A stretch of DNA of 64,000 bases from Oreohelix idahoensis (GCA_024509875.1 JAMPIV010008522.1:563001-627000); one strand, 5' to 3'; shown: positions 1 through 11,744, counted from the stretch's first letter. Notes: generated by a model not told the origin, from the sequence alone. Program-made: numbers and translations.

Positions 1-506
1 CTCATATCCGTTTATGCTTCGACTAAGACTTCTCAGCAATAGAATAATCACTGCTAGATTTGCTGGGGCAGTCAAGGCAGCACTGTTGCTTCGGTGGCCA
101 GCGATTTTTTTCAGGTTGACTTGGGCCGATCTTTATGGCTACCGGGACCTTCCACTGGTATAACCCACACCATACTTCGCCATAGCCCAACAATTCCCTA
201 CTTTGTCCTGTAAAAAATGTGTTCATTCATTAATTATAATTAAGTCATCTGTCTGCAGCATTTATACGTGTGTTTTTATTAATTAACTGTAGTTCCCATG
301 TTTCTGTACGTGCTGACGGGCTTACCTGCTCGGTGGAAGGCGAAAGATGAAGTAAATAAGAAGGAAGATATTGAATGCTGGAGAAATGGTGATATCCCCA
401 CGACATGAGGTAGGAATCCCATGACTTAATTCTCTGCAGTCATGTTTTGGCGGGTTCCTTACAAGTAATGAACATATTCATAGAATGCTATAGTATTCTT
501 CCTTGC

Positions 507-607
507 TTTTCACATTAAAAAATATATTTATGGTTGTTAAATTATATCAATAATTTTCGCATAAAAAAATATATTTATGGTTGTTAAATTATATCACTAA
601 TTTTCAC
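507..607. repeat. 47-bp tandem duplication (2.1 copies)
   Basis: Two near-identical units begin at 507 and 554, each holding the core TATATTTATGGTTGTTAAAT, and a third unit starts at 601 before running into a poly-A tract. Seen directly; it looks like a local slippage duplication with no other sign of function. Confidence 0.85.
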
Positions 608-1636
608 AAAAAAAAAAAAAAGCAGTTACAAAATCTGCATTATCAGAACATCATGGACAATTAGGAAGACTTGAGAGGAAAATATCGACAACACTCCCCA
701 AAACAAGAGAAATAATTCTGAATGCCGTTTGTTCAGCTAACCAGACGCTGACTGACAATGTACAACCCTCTGATACATGGCAGCTCATACAGGAAACCCC
801 CAGTTAGCCTAGTTCGATGCTGTTTGTTCTGGTTTGTTTATGTGTTGCATGGAAATCCTAGCAGTAACGAGTAAACAACAGTTTTTGCCAGAGAAAAGGA
901 AAATAACCCATCAATTAAACGAAAAAGTTAGAAAAATTACTGTAGTACTTCAAAAACATTTATTTCACTGGAAGTGTCACCAAGTCGACAGCAAAACGCT
1001 TTCCGTATTCTTGGTATGGTAGTTAATGTAGCCACTTATTTTATATCATGATAATGATAGCCCCCACACAGATTCTTCCTTACTCGTCTGCTACAACACG
1101 CTTGGTAGTGTCTTATTATTTACTCCCCTATAACGAGCCCATGAGCCGATCGCCAAGTAATACGCCTAATATAGCCAATTTCTGCTGTTCTTTCTTCTCT
1201 AGTATGTTCCTACACTTATATGATTCCGCCTTGAACAACGCCTCATCCAGCTTATGGGTTGCCTTAAACCCTACGATTTGAACACCCATTATTACTTTAT
1301 CAGAGGCTCCCTTTTTACTCAGTGACTTCGATCACCCCTTCTATTCCTCCCATTTTTTAATCTATCCCACACCCTCCAGTTTTTAACTTTTTTTTATTAA
1401 TACTTTGCCCTGACTCAATTTTTTTCAGTCCTTTTTAAAAATTAATAAATTAGTTTATTGTTGTTTCTGTTTTATTTTATTAATTCCCCCCTCTCCCCCA
1501 CTTTTTATTTTCTATCTACTTCCAGAAGCAGCGGCAGCCTATTTGGTCCACCAATGTGATCCTAATCAAGGAGTTTTTTCCTTTATTTTTATGTTATTTA
1601 CACAATTCTCACTTTCTGTTTTTTTTTTGTCTGTCC

Positions 1637-1662
1637 CTGACGAAGGCCTTGTGGCCGCAACG
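1637..1662 (+). other. hammerhead-like / Penelope terminal motif (weak)
   Basis: CTGACGA is followed by a short GGCC-TTGT-GGCC hairpin and then GCAACG. CUGANGA, a stem II hairpin and GAAAC form the hammerhead ribozyme core, which is known from terminal repeats of Penelope-like retroelements. Here the conserved GAAA reads GCAA, so it would probably be inactive. No stem I or stem III was traced. Tentative. Confidence 0.2.
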
Positions 1663-2179
1663 TAGGTTTTCTCTTGTCCTAGTAAGACGTTTTCCCTTTC
1701 TTTTCTTCCCCACTTTACATCACTGATAATAAAGACCAGGGGTCGGCAACCTACGGCACGCGTGCCAAGCGTGGCACGTGGAACGATTTTCAATGGCACG
1801 CTGAGTGAATTAAAATACTGTACAGTATATGATCTCATTAAAAAAAAAATTGAATTTTTAATTAAATAGAAGCATATAATTCTTTTAAAGCTATACCTGT
1901 TTTTACAACCCTTCAAAACGAAAGTTTTTAGACATTGGAGGTAAGAATGTGCGATCTGATGCAAACTAAAAGCCTGATCATACTATACTGCCCGTAAGTC
2001 TTCGTTTTTACGGATCGTTTCCGAGAACAAACATTCTTCAACGAATTTTAAGGGGAGTGGTTATACTTTGCGGCGCACGCTAGTCTGGCGTCTACCTGCT
2101 ACCGTAGTTTGCAGGATGAGATTCTTGAAAAGAATCCCAAGCGAATTTTGACGGGCAAGCGGAGACGTAATATCATAAG

Positions 2180-2575
2180 ATGGCGGTAGACCTACCTGGA
2201 CGAGGGGCTTATCCAGAGAGTATCAGAAAATCGCGGAGACGGCCGGATATAGTGCTTCATTCTTCAGCAACGCTCCAGGTCATACTGATTGAACTGACCG
2301 TGCCATTTGAATCCAGATTAGACGAGCAACATTCATTCAAAGCGGCCAAGTATAGTGATCTGGCCGCGGATCTGAGACACGATGGGTTCACTGCAAAGGT
2401 CATGGCTGTTGAAGTGGGCGCAAGAGGGCTTGTGGCTGCATCAGTGTATGATCTATTGAAACTGTTGGGGCTGAGGGGACAGTCGAGAACAAGGGCACTG
2501 AAGAGGCTTAGTGAAACTGCTGAAAAGGCATCATGCTGGCTGTGGAACAACCGCAATGGGCAATTGAAATCATGA
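2180..2575 (+). pseudogene. restriction-like endonuclease fragment (RPD...ELTVPFE...KY)
   Basis: An open frame of 131 codons. The first third contains RPDIVL, then IELTVPFE about 17 residues later, then K and KY (KAAKYSDL). This spacing resembles the PD-(D/E)XK endonuclease fold found at the C terminus of R2-like LINEs and in related animal repeat proteins. The second half (VEVGARG, then a basic helix ending EKASCWLW) is also typical of that protein group. A stop lies a few codons upstream of the ATG, so this is a C-terminal fragment. It lies inside the hAT element, upstream of and in the same direction as its transposase, and was either captured or inserted there. Family assignment is from recalled motifs; the endonuclease role is inferred. 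Confidence 0.5.
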
Positions 2576-3297
2576 CAATAAACGCTGCGGTACAGAAAAC
2601 ACCAGGAATTTTTCTAAGTCCACAATACGCTGAGTTTTTTGGTGTACTAGTGCACGGGCTCTGACTGAGCGGCAACAGGCGGTGTATATTATAGGGGTGT
2701 TCAGTGTCAGAATTTCAGTGGCCAGACGCGTCGGCCTCGCGATGGTGTCTCAGTGTGTGCGACGGAACGAACGGAATAATTTGTCTTTGTTTTGTTACTT
2801 TCACAATTGCCTCCACGACTGGCGGAGTTGTGGATTAAAGTTGCTACCATAAGGGAAATGGGTTCATTTTCGATACAAGACAACAGGAGGCTGAGACGCT
2901 TGGGAGTCATGACCCAAGTGGGCCCGCCCCCCTTAGAGTGTAAAGGAGTATATGGGCCGAAACACTCGTCGGACAGGGGGACTTCTTCTGATGATCAGAT
3001 TGCTTCCTGTTGTATCGCTCTGTAAAGAGTTTCCTATCATAATTACGCAATAGTGTCTGGCTAGCGCCTGGACGAGCGTATTTATTTCGTTTTCGCTCGC
3101 AGTTTTTGACTCCCAGTGGGAGTTTGGAGCAACAATGACTGACCTCGACGAAGTTATATTTCCGTCCTATCCTTCACCTCTCTCCCGACCACCACCACCT
3201 CTACAGTTCTCTCGGCTGTCGCATACTCATGCCCGTAAAGTCCATTGACCGCAGCACAAAAGTTGGTGTTGTTATTAAGTAATACGGTGCCGTTAAA

Positions 3298-5158
3298 ATG
3301 ACTCAAAAAAGACAAAAACTTGATATACGCTCGTTTCCAGACTTTTGGACAAACGAATATGGATTCATACAAATAAGGATCGTGCTGTTTGTGCTTTATG
3401 TTATGAAAGTGTCGTATGCCGTACGTCAAGTGTACAAAGACACTATCAAACCAAACATCAGTCCATGTTTTAAAACACTGAGGAGAAAAGTGAAGCCATA
3501 AAAATGGCTGTTTCTGGCTACAAAAAACAAAGTAGTATTTTTAGTCAAGTAATTGGAACCAAAAATAAAGCTACCGAATGTAGTTACAAAACTGCACAGT
3601 GTGTGGCTTCGAAGGGCAAACCTTTCACAGATGGAGAACACATCAAGGAAACTTTTTTGAGCAGTGCTGAAATTTTGTTTAGGGATTTACCAAATAAAGA
3701 AACAATACTGTCTCGGATTCCAGAAATACCGGCTTCTGCGAGATCAATCGAGAGGCGCATAACTGATATGGCTGAAAATGTAACAGTAAAACAAACAACC
3801 GGGTTACACAAAGCTGTTGTATTTAGTGTCGTTCTTGATGAAATTGTCGATGTGAATGACGTGGCGCGCCTAGCTATAGATGCGCTATATTGTGACAACG
3901 ACCGTATTTATGAAGAACTGTGCTGCTTGATACCTTTTGATGGTACAGTCAAGGGAGAGGACATTATAACTGCATGTGTAAGCTATTTCGAAAATCAGAA
4001 CATTAACATGAATAAAATATTCTGTGTTACTACTGATGGCGCCCCTGCATTTGTCGGAAAGAAGAAAGGATTTGTTAAACTTTTTGAGGATCGTATTGGA
4101 CGTCAAATATTGAGCTTCCATTGCAATATACACCAGGAGAGTTTGTGTGCGAAGATTTCGTCACTATCCTTGAACTCTGTAATGGAAATTGTTGTCAAGA
4201 TAGTTAACTTCATAGTTTCTCGCTCTTCATTGACCCACAGGCAATTCAAGTCTCTTCTACAAGAAATGGAGAGCGCCTATGCGGACCTCCCGCTGTACAG
4301 CAATGTTCGTTGGCTTAGTCGAGGTAATGTTTTGAACAGATTTGTATCATGTCTAGAAGCAATCAAGGTGTTTCTTGATGAAAAAGAACAACATTTCCCG
4401 GAATTGAACGACGAGATCTGGCTGTGCAAGCTGATGTTTCTGGCTGACATAACTACAAATCTGAATGAATTAAACTTGCGTTTACAAGGGCAGGGTCAAA
4501 TAGTACTTGATCTTTTTGAGCACTGGAAAGGATTTGCGTCCAAATTAGATATATTTTGCAGAGATATTACCACTAACACATACAAGTACTTTCCAAACGT
4601 AAAGGCTCATTCAAATCGATTTACTGTCAACAGAGATGAGCTTCAGAAGTACGTTGAAGCGCTCAAAGGAGAGTTTATTAAACGAGGTCAAGACTTCAAA
4701 ATTCACGGGCCCATGTTTTCTTACCTTATCAAGCCCGACTTAATTGATCATACTAATATCCCATTTGACCTATCTCTTTTCGAGTGGATGGATGTTGACA
4801 ATTTTGAAATGCAACACATCGAATTAAAGGCATCAGAGTTATGGACGATAAAATTTGTAGAATTGCGAAAAGCTCTTGAAGGAAGCTGCTTTGAAAAGTC
4901 GGCTGCCATCCTCAACTGCTGGACATCCCTGCCTGAAGCGTTCACCTGTTTGAAGAAAGTTGCATTTGCTCTACTTTCGGCTTTTGGGTCAACTTATACA
5001 TGTGAACAAATTTTCTCACACATGAAAGCTGTTTTAGTCCACAGAGAAGTCGCCTAACACCTGTGCATTCAGAAGCCTGTGTGAAGCTGAAATTGACAAA
5101 ATACACACCTGATATTGAACAATTAACCAAAAAGAAGCAAGGACACGGGTCCCATTAA
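3298..5158 (+). pseudogene. hAT transposase (GTF2IRD2/ZBED-like), broken
   Basis: Cut-and-paste DNA transposase acting on the element's own termini. The longest open part is 3504-5057 (517 codons). It holds LDEIVDVNDVARL and TTDGAPAFVGKKKGF (catalytic Asp regions), FHCNIHQESLCAK (the CxxH motif), VRWLSRG, and the C-terminal dimerisation motif FGSTYTCEQIFSHMK. Upstream, a BED-type zinc finger is visible at about 3380-3470 (CALC with HYQTKH). It lies in the same frame as the main part but is cut off by a TAA near 3471-3473. The first residues (from ATG 3298) need one frameshift near 3365 to join it. At 5045-5057 a further frameshift removes the conserved SRLTP segment, which continues in another frame to 5158. 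Non-functional as read. Confidence 0.85.
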
Positions 5159-5573
5159 TTGATTAATGACTCAGATCAATAATAATCAATGATTACTCAT
5201 ATTAAAATTTTAATAGCGTGTTTTATGTTTGGTTTATTTAATTGTTTTGTTCTTCAAACTATTGGACTTTCTGTCTTAACAAAATATACATATGGCAATT
5301 TTATCATAAAATTTCAAACTAATGTGTTCAGAACTTAAATTTTGCAAAACATAATGTTTGTATTGATATTTGTTCCTATTTATATTAACATATTGAATAA
5401 TCTACAAAGAATAGAATAGTTATTTAATGTATCGGAAACATGTTAATACAAGATCATTTTTAAATTGTTTCAATAAATGTTGTATATAAAAATATGGTGG
5501 ACTTTGGTTGGCACGCTGAGTGACTCTGCATCATTACTTCGGCACGACACTACTAAAAGTTTGCCGACACATG

Positions 5574-6880
5574 GTATTGGCTATCAAGAACAAACATGTT
5601 CTGTCTCTGCTCTAAGTAGGATTCACACGTTATTTTTCTTAACTCCCCTTGGCCCTCTATATTGTGGCAGTGACCTTGCGTTAGTTCAGCATAAATGTGT
5701 ATGGTGACCCAGGTTCATTAACTTGTAGTTACATGCTACCGGTGAAGTTACTCATCTCTATGTCTTTGTCTTACTTATGCTGAGAGGTTATGTTGATCAC
5801 ATGAAAATAAATATGGCTTCACTGACATCTGATTCTACGTTGACAAGACACTGTCTACGTTTTCTATCTTTTATTAAATCACGAACGTATGTACTGCACG
5901 TAGAATATAAACGTACAAGACATCGTAGCAAGACACCCATTTCAAAATCTCATATAGTTCTCAACACAGTGAACACTACTAGTTCATGTATATTGCTGGA
6001 TGGTCAGGAAGAGTATATCTGACTGGATTTCTTCTAAGTCTTTCGTTAACTTGGTAACTTTCAATTATCTACGTTGGCTTCGGTTATGGTAAACTGGACT
6101 ACCTCCAGGGAATGAAGATTTTGCCCTTTAGTCTATACTGTTATATAATTACTGTCACTTCAAATCACCACTGTTCTACTTTCTCTATAAATACGTGTAG
6201 CACGAATTCACTAAATGTCAGTTGAATGTCATTGATACGCGTTGCACGAAGATATATCAAAATACTACATACCAGGTTCTGGTCTTGGTCTAGTTCGATC
6301 TTGTATTGTTGGTAAAACTGCATTCAGACATCATCGTCTTTACTGCACGCTGCAGCCTCACAACCTCATGCACGACTGTTAAGAAAACTTGTCCAATACA
6401 TCTGGATGGTTCTAACACAATGGCGGCCTCAAATTAGCTAACTGCTATGAGCCATTTGTCAGTAGAAAAAATGGATAGGATGAATCTCCCGTGTTTATGT
6501 TATTTATAGACTCGAACTAGCGGAAGTCATGTGACCTATTACCGATGTCCCTTAACTCATGAATTACTTCCCCAGCTTGTCTATTTTTAGTAATGTCCCT
6601 TTGATTATTCTATTTCCTATCACAATATTTGAGAACTGTACAAAAATATTTTCTTAAAAATGATGTTAAATTCATCTATAGTCTGTCTCAGCCTTCACTT
6701 TTCTGTTTTTTTATGTGTTTGCCTACTTGTGGCGAGACACGCTGCTTTCAACATAGGCAAAAGTCCGTCGGTTATATCAGAGCAGAATGATTAGTCAAAA
6801 AAGAGAGCTCTGCCTAACACTTAACTGCAGCATTAATAAATACCAAACGGTTAGAATAATTATTATTAGTATAAATATAT
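5574..6880. other. no assignable gene
   Basis: Between the hAT and mariner-type elements I see no coding motif. The only structure noted is a short retroposon-like tail on the minus strand around 6710-6760. Confidence 0.5.
6710..6760 (-). repeat. short retroposon 3' tail, copy 1
   Basis: On the minus strand this reads GTTGAAAGCAGCGTGTCTCG, then CCACAAGTAGGCAAAC, then an A-rich tail. The same block recurs at 14998-15050 (plus) and 15101-15174 (minus). Shared features are GTTGAA, CTCGCCA and AGGCAAA followed by A-rich sequence. It looks like the 3' end of a SINE or other LINE-mobilised transcript. Confidence 0.5.
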
Positions 6881-8190
6881 ACAGGGTGTCCATAAAGGAA
6901 TGTACCTCTTTCTTTTTTTTCCACCTACTTGACCAGTGTGTGGAGAGACATGTAACAATTACCGGTTGCAACTCGACATCGAAAGTTTCACTTGAAATAC
7001 CCACCGTGCGCATGCGCACTGATTTTGCAAAATGGCGCCGACCAAACAACAGAAGGCATTTTGTGTGGCAGAATATGCGAAAACGACGTCTGTTATCGCA
7101 GTTCAACGCAATTTTCGGCGACAGTTTGGGGTTGATCCACCTGATAAGAATTCCACTAAGCGTTGGTATACGAAATTCCTGGAGGAAGGTTGCCTATGCA
7201 AAGGCAAAAGCACCGGTCGCCCGTCATGTTCGGAGGAGGCAGTGGATAGAGTTCGGCAAGCCTTCCAGCACAGCCCATGAAGTCGGTGCGAAGGGCGAGT
7301 CGTGAGTTGGAAATGCCCCGCAGTACGGTATGGAAAGTGCTTCATAAGCGTTTGAGAATGAAGGCTTACAAGCTGTAACTTGTGCAGGAACACACTGAAC
7401 CAGACAAAGCGCTTCGCACGGCCTTCAGCGAGAACATGCAGAAATGGCTTGAGAATGATGATTTTGGGGAGAGCCTCATGTTCAGTGATGAGGCGACCTT
7501 CCACATCAGCGGCAGAGTCAACAGACACAACGTACGGATCTTGGGTTCAGAACACCCTCATGCAGTCATTGATTCTCCAAAGTTAAACGTCTTTGGTGCC
7601 ATATCCAGAAGGAAGCTTTACGGGCCATTTTTCTTTGCGGAAAATACCGTTACTGGACTCTCGTACCTGGACATGCTCGACAATTGGATCATGCCCCAAC
7701 TTGAAGACGACTCACGGGATTTCGTTTTCCAACAAGATGGAGCTCCACCCCACTACCATGGAGCAGTGTGAGGGTACCTCAATGAACATCTTCCACAACG
7801 GTGGCTCGGTCGCAGTAGTCTTGACGATGCAGTGTTGCTGAGATGGCCCCCGATGTCCACAGACATGACACCATGTGATTTCTTTTTGTAGGGCTTCATC
7901 AAGGACAGAGTCTTTGTCCCACCGTTGCCTCGAGATCTGGTGGAGCTGAGAGAGCGGATCATTGGAGCCTTTGCTGCTGTTACAGGAGACATGCAGATTC
8001 GAGTGGGCAGAAATGGACTATCGCGTATATCTGTCGCGTCACGAAGGGTGCACATATTGAGTCTTTGTAAGGTATGCTTAAAAACGTGCAGAGATTATCT
8101 TACTTTTGTGATAGAAAGCATCCTCGTACCACATCATTGGGCCGAGAATAATTTTTTTGAAAAGGGTACAATCTTTTCTGGACACTCTGC
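6881..8190 (+). mobile_element. Tc1/mariner-superfamily element, decayed
   Basis: The left terminus ACAGGGTGTCCATAAAGGAA matches the inverse of the right terminus (GCAGAGTGTCCAGAAAAGAT) at most positions. Both are followed inward by TGTACC. TA flanks both ends, as expected for TA-targeting elements, although the AT-rich flanks make the exact border uncertain by 1-2 bases. One broken transposase fills the interior. Length about 1.3 kb. Confidence 0.8.
7032..8060 (+). pseudogene. Tc3/mariner-like DDE transposase (DUF4817-type N terminus), broken
   Basis: Transposase for the surrounding element. The N-terminal helix-turn-helix region opens MAPTKQQKAFCVAEYAKT and includes QRNFRRQFGVDPP and GRPSCSEEAVDRVRQAF. 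The catalytic core shows FSDEATFHISG (first Asp), FQQDGAPPHY (second Asp) and RWPPMSTDMTPCDFFL (third Asp). The first part is open from 7032 to 7280. A frameshift near 7275 moves the rest into another frame, which then carries three nonsense codons: TAA at 7376 (before LVQEH), TGA at 7769, and TAG near 7888, where the family has Trp after DFFL. A late frameshift scrambles the last 30 residues. Every catalytic region is still visible, so decay is moderate. Confidence 0.85.
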
Positions 8191-10020
8191 ATATATATAC
8201 ATACTAGGGCTGGGATTGATTTAAAAAATATAAATAGATTAATCTAATTTCTTTGTTCGCAGATTAATCGATATGACGGTATTTGCCCCCCCCCCCCCCG
8301 CCCCTGCTTTGAACTAGTGGTCGACTAGTAGCCAAAACGCAAGACTATTTAAATGGGTCGTCAAAGGAGTCTACCTTCGCACAAGATTACTCTTGGCAGA
8401 TTTGTAAATAGAAGGGTAATGACACTTCTATCTCAAGGGTCTGTTCACACGATATTCAGATAAGCGAAAATAATGCTGCTTTGGCTGAGCACGTTAATTC
8501 TAGAATCTGCCGAAAACTTTTGTGAAACATTAAGCAATGATTAATTTTAGCTCGTTAAGTCCCCACCTCTGATTTACTCAGTGGAATTCTTATTATTCTG
8601 GTATAGCTCTGTTTAGAATGTGTGTAGTAAATTAACTGAGACAAATATGCAGTATATTGAAAAGGATTAAATCGAAGTTAAATTTGTAAAATTACAAATA
8701 ACAAAATTTAATAATCACTTAAGTATTGACAGTTTGAAAATAATTTGAATAGTTATGAATCAAGAAAAAGTTATCATCACGGTCGTGATGGGATGTAAAT
8801 TTTTACAAGAAGTCCAAGTGGCAGCATATATATTGAACTTAGCTGCCAATGACGGTTCTGCTCCTTCTGATGGGTTGATTCTTTTTACACTGCTCACGCT
8901 CGTCGCTGGTCAAGGTTGTCGGGTGTAGCTCGTGTTCCCAGAAATGTCAGGGAGAATCTACGAAATTGGTCTTTCCTCTTAAAGCGTGGGCCACTTGTCC
9001 CTCCTCGTTCCAGAGATAGTACTTTCTGCTGATACCACCAATAACCTTTGCGCAGATGAATGAAGTTAAAGGAACTACCGATGCCTTTTTACACGTGTAC
9101 TTGGGGTCGTTAATTCTAACTTTAATGCCCTCTCTGATTTCGTGTGTATAGTTTCCTTATTTAAAATGATAGAGATTTCCTGGGCTATTTTGTAAGTCCT
9201 GATAGATTCTCTAATAAATGGTGTCCGGTCTGATAAAATGGAACTCTGAATTCTAGGCTTCACTCTGGCAAGGTCTGGTTGTGTCTTCTTGGCAAGCGAT
9301 CTTCACAGTAAATGTGACTGACTGAAGCGTCAGGTTATATTCACTGTCATTCCCCGCTCTGTTTGTTATAAAGCTAGGAAAAAGCTCCAATCATTTCAAA
9401 CATGCTGGTTGGGTGGAGCGGGGGGCGATTTCAAAAAATTCCGCCATGGGATATTTTGAACGTAATGTAGAGGTCACCTCTCCCAAATACAGTATGAAAA
9501 TATCCGATCCCTTGTGTACCAACTCACAAACACATCTGTAAACTCACACGACAATGTGCGTTTCAGATGTAACAAATTATTACTTTATCGAAAGTAATCT
9601 TATCATCCTTGTCTGTCCATAATGTGTCACCCAGACAAGTAATCTCTTATCTGTTGCGTACCCTGGCTTAAAAAACAAACTACGCGAAGACTGAGCAGGC
9701 CAATATGAGTTTACGTGTGCATAATCTCATCAAAGCTGTGCAACACCAATATAATGTGAGACATTATCACCCACAAGGAGTGTCGAATGGTTGTAACTAC
9801 CAAATATCTGCTACACATAGCAGAGAAAGAAAGTGCTACAATTAAAAACACGCAAAAAATCAGTACAAAAATGTAACTGATACTGCCGTAGTGAAACAGA
9901 CATCGAGAGGGTCGGCCCATTCTGTCACAATCGATCAATTTCGAACAAGTTGATAATTATAACAACATAATTTTTTTTTCAAAAATCACAAAGGACTTTA
10001 TTTATTTTATTGTTATAGGG
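8191..10020. other. no assignable gene; possible DNA-transposon terminus at 8205-8290
   Basis: Right after the mariner-type element, CTAGGGCTGGGATTGATTTA with repeated AGATTAATC blocks resembles termini of some animal DNA transposons, but no matching partner end was found. A 14-base C run starts near 8287. The minus strand at 8800-9260 has interrupted open frames without a motif I recognise. The rest is featureless. Confidence 0.35.
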
Positions 10021-10029
10021 AAACTCAAC

Positions 10030-10262
10030 CCTTGCAGACCCAAGTAGAACAGTCCCAACTAAGATCGTTTGGCCATATCGGCAGAATGGGAGAAGATTGG
10101 CTGCCACGGCAGGTATGGGAGGCTAAGAGCCAGGGATTCAGACCTCCAGGACGACCCAGAGTCCGCTAGGAGGACAACATTAGACAATCTCTAAAATACC
10201 AAGGACTAGAATGTAACCAGGCCAGGAGGAAGACAGCCGATAGGATTGACATAGATGTAGCT
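10030..10262 (+). pseudogene. LINE (family L2) C-terminal fragment
   Basis: Translates as the distal end of a non-LTR retrotransposon reverse transcriptase: QLRSFGHIGRMGEDWLPRQV, then RPPGRPRVR-stop-EDNIRQSL, then CNQARRKTADR. The stop (TAG, near 10168) stands where the family has Trp (TGG). No RT core is present, so this is a 5'-truncated copy. The same family occurs in reverse at 10940-11397 and 13751-14865. Confidence 0.75.
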
Positions 10263-10372
10263 GTGCGATTTAATAAATGTTGTCTTGGATCAGGACGAAT
10301 GAGTTGTACTTCTGAACATGTTATGTAAAATTTGTGTACGTTGAAGTTCAAGTTAATTTTATTTATTACTAC

Positions 10373-10374
<2 letters not shown>

Positions 10375-10448
<74 letters not shown>
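10375..10448. repeat. (TA)n microsatellite
   Basis: About 37 uninterrupted TA units. The left end of a MITE starts exactly where it stops. Confidence 0.98.
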
Positions 10449-10452
<4 letters not shown>

Positions 10453-10767
10453 GATCGAGAAGTCTCTCCGCAGTGGGTTCAGTGCTTGAATACTATGAAT
10501 CAAGGGAAACAATCCAAATGATAAAATTATTATTAAAAGGTCGTAATTTACAACTCTACATTTCTTTATTTTACATAGCAATTTAAATTATTTAAACAGA
10601 CACTAATGCTTTATGCGAAAATAAAATTAAAATACTACTTTTATGTAGTAGTAAAGTAAATCTAATTAAAGTCAATTAAAATAATACTGTTTACTGCATC
10701 ATAAAATGTTACATTCATATTATTAAAGCACTGAACCCACTGCGGAGAGACTTCTCGATCACCCTGT
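10447..10767. mobile_element. mariner-type MITE with about 50-bp terminal inverted repeats
   Basis: The left arm from 10449 (GGGTGATCGAGAAGTCTCTC, then CGCAGTGGGTTCAGTGCTT) is repeated inversely at the right end (10725-10766). Homology continues inward with a few mismatches to about 50 bp. TA flanks both sides. The interior is AT-rich and non-coding, about 220 bp. Such elements are moved in trans by a mariner-type transposase, which is not evident here: the mariner-type element at 6881 has different termini. Confidence 0.85.
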
Positions 10768-10939
10768 AATTGCCATTGAATATGAGCCCTGTGAGTTGTA
10801 TTATATATATACACCAACGTACACTGGAGAAAATGCATACCCCTATGAGATTGACACAAGCCCCATAATAATTGACAAGAATGTAATTGAATAACGTATA
10901 TTTCAGAAATGAAATTAATTTAAACATAATAATACTAAC

Positions 10940-11397
10940 TTAGTCGTTCCTCGTCTACCCTGGGGTGCAGAGGTTTGCCAGAGAGAATGCAATACTTTCC
11001 TTTCGGCGGACTTCCTACTGGCCTGGTTCCAATCTAGCCCTCGGTCCTTCAAAGATTGTTTAATGTTGTGCTCCAAGTGAACTCTGAGTCATCCTGAAGG
11101 TCTGGATCCCTTGCTCATGGTTTCCCATATTTGTCGTGGTAGCCGATCTTATTCAATTCTGCATACATGGCAAAACCATCGTAGGTTTGACTGTTCTACT
11201 TGGATCTGAAGGGGCTAGGTGTTGAGGCCTTGCCATACCATCTGGTTGCGGACCATGTCTCTTCTTGTTACTTTAACCACCTTCCTCAGATACCTCAGTT
11301 CTGAGGTTTGGAGCTGGCTTTTGTGGGTTGTAGTTGCCTGCCCATAACTCGTATCCACTTGTCAAGCTTAGATCATAGGTGAAGCAGTATACACCAG
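10940..11397 (-). pseudogene. LINE (family L2) C-terminal fragment
   Basis: Minus-strand translation gives THKSQLQTSELRYLRKVVK, then VTRRDMVRNQMVW, LRWFCHVCRIE, LPRQIWETMSKGSRPSG and LDWNQASRKSAERK, parallel to the copy at 10030. There are stops and frameshifts. In LINE order its start follows directly on the end of the fragment at 13751-14865, so the two are probably one copy split by intervening DNA. Confidence 0.7.
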
Positions 11398-11715
11398 TGA
11401 TATGGTGGGCGATGGATGATGATGGTGGAGTCATATGTGATCGCTTTCTCGCTGCCAATTCACGCTCGCACCAGACCCATACAACAATAAAACTCTGATC
11501 CAAAGACCGGGGCTGTATTTATTATTACAACCCTCTTAGTGACACCAAGCAAATAAACGACATTAAACAAACACCCAATTAGTGCTTCGCTGCTAATGTG
11601 AAACGCAAAACAAAGCACTGACTAGTTAAAATCATAATAATTAAACCATGAGAAACACCATACTATCACCTGGCAAACAGCTCGCTCTTCCAAGCAACCC
11701 GAAACACTAAACTAT

Positions 11716-11737
11716 CACACACACACACACACACACA
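11716..11737. repeat. (AC)n microsatellite
   Basis: Eleven AC units, uninterrupted. Confidence 0.95.
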
Positions 11738-11744
11738 GTTGTAC

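Larger units (their letters stand above)
1..1736. other. unassigned AT-rich DNA
   Basis: No recognisable gene. Short open frames occur on both strands, but none shows a family motif. The stretch holds a short tandem duplication and a T-rich tract, and near its right end a motif resembling a hammerhead ribozyme core. Nothing else could be assigned. Confidence 0.5.
1737..5573 (+). mobile_element. hAT-superfamily DNA transposon, decayed
   Basis: The left end is CAGGGGTCGGCAACC, the classic terminal inverted repeat of Charlie/GTF2IRD2-type hAT elements. The right end is GTTTGCCGACACATG, its inverse with two mismatches. The 8-bp flanks (ATAAAGAC and GTATTGGC) match at only four positions, so the target duplication has decayed or the right end is off by a few bases. 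A 14-bp motif, GGCACGCTGAGTGA, lies near both ends in the same orientation (1796 and 5509). Inside are an endonuclease-like fragment at 2180-2575 and a broken transposase at 3298-5158. Length about 3.8 kb. Confidence 0.75.

Noticed and set aside
9075..9263. 62-codon minus frame with basic composition
   Set aside because: No motif I could tie to a family; surrounding frames are closed.
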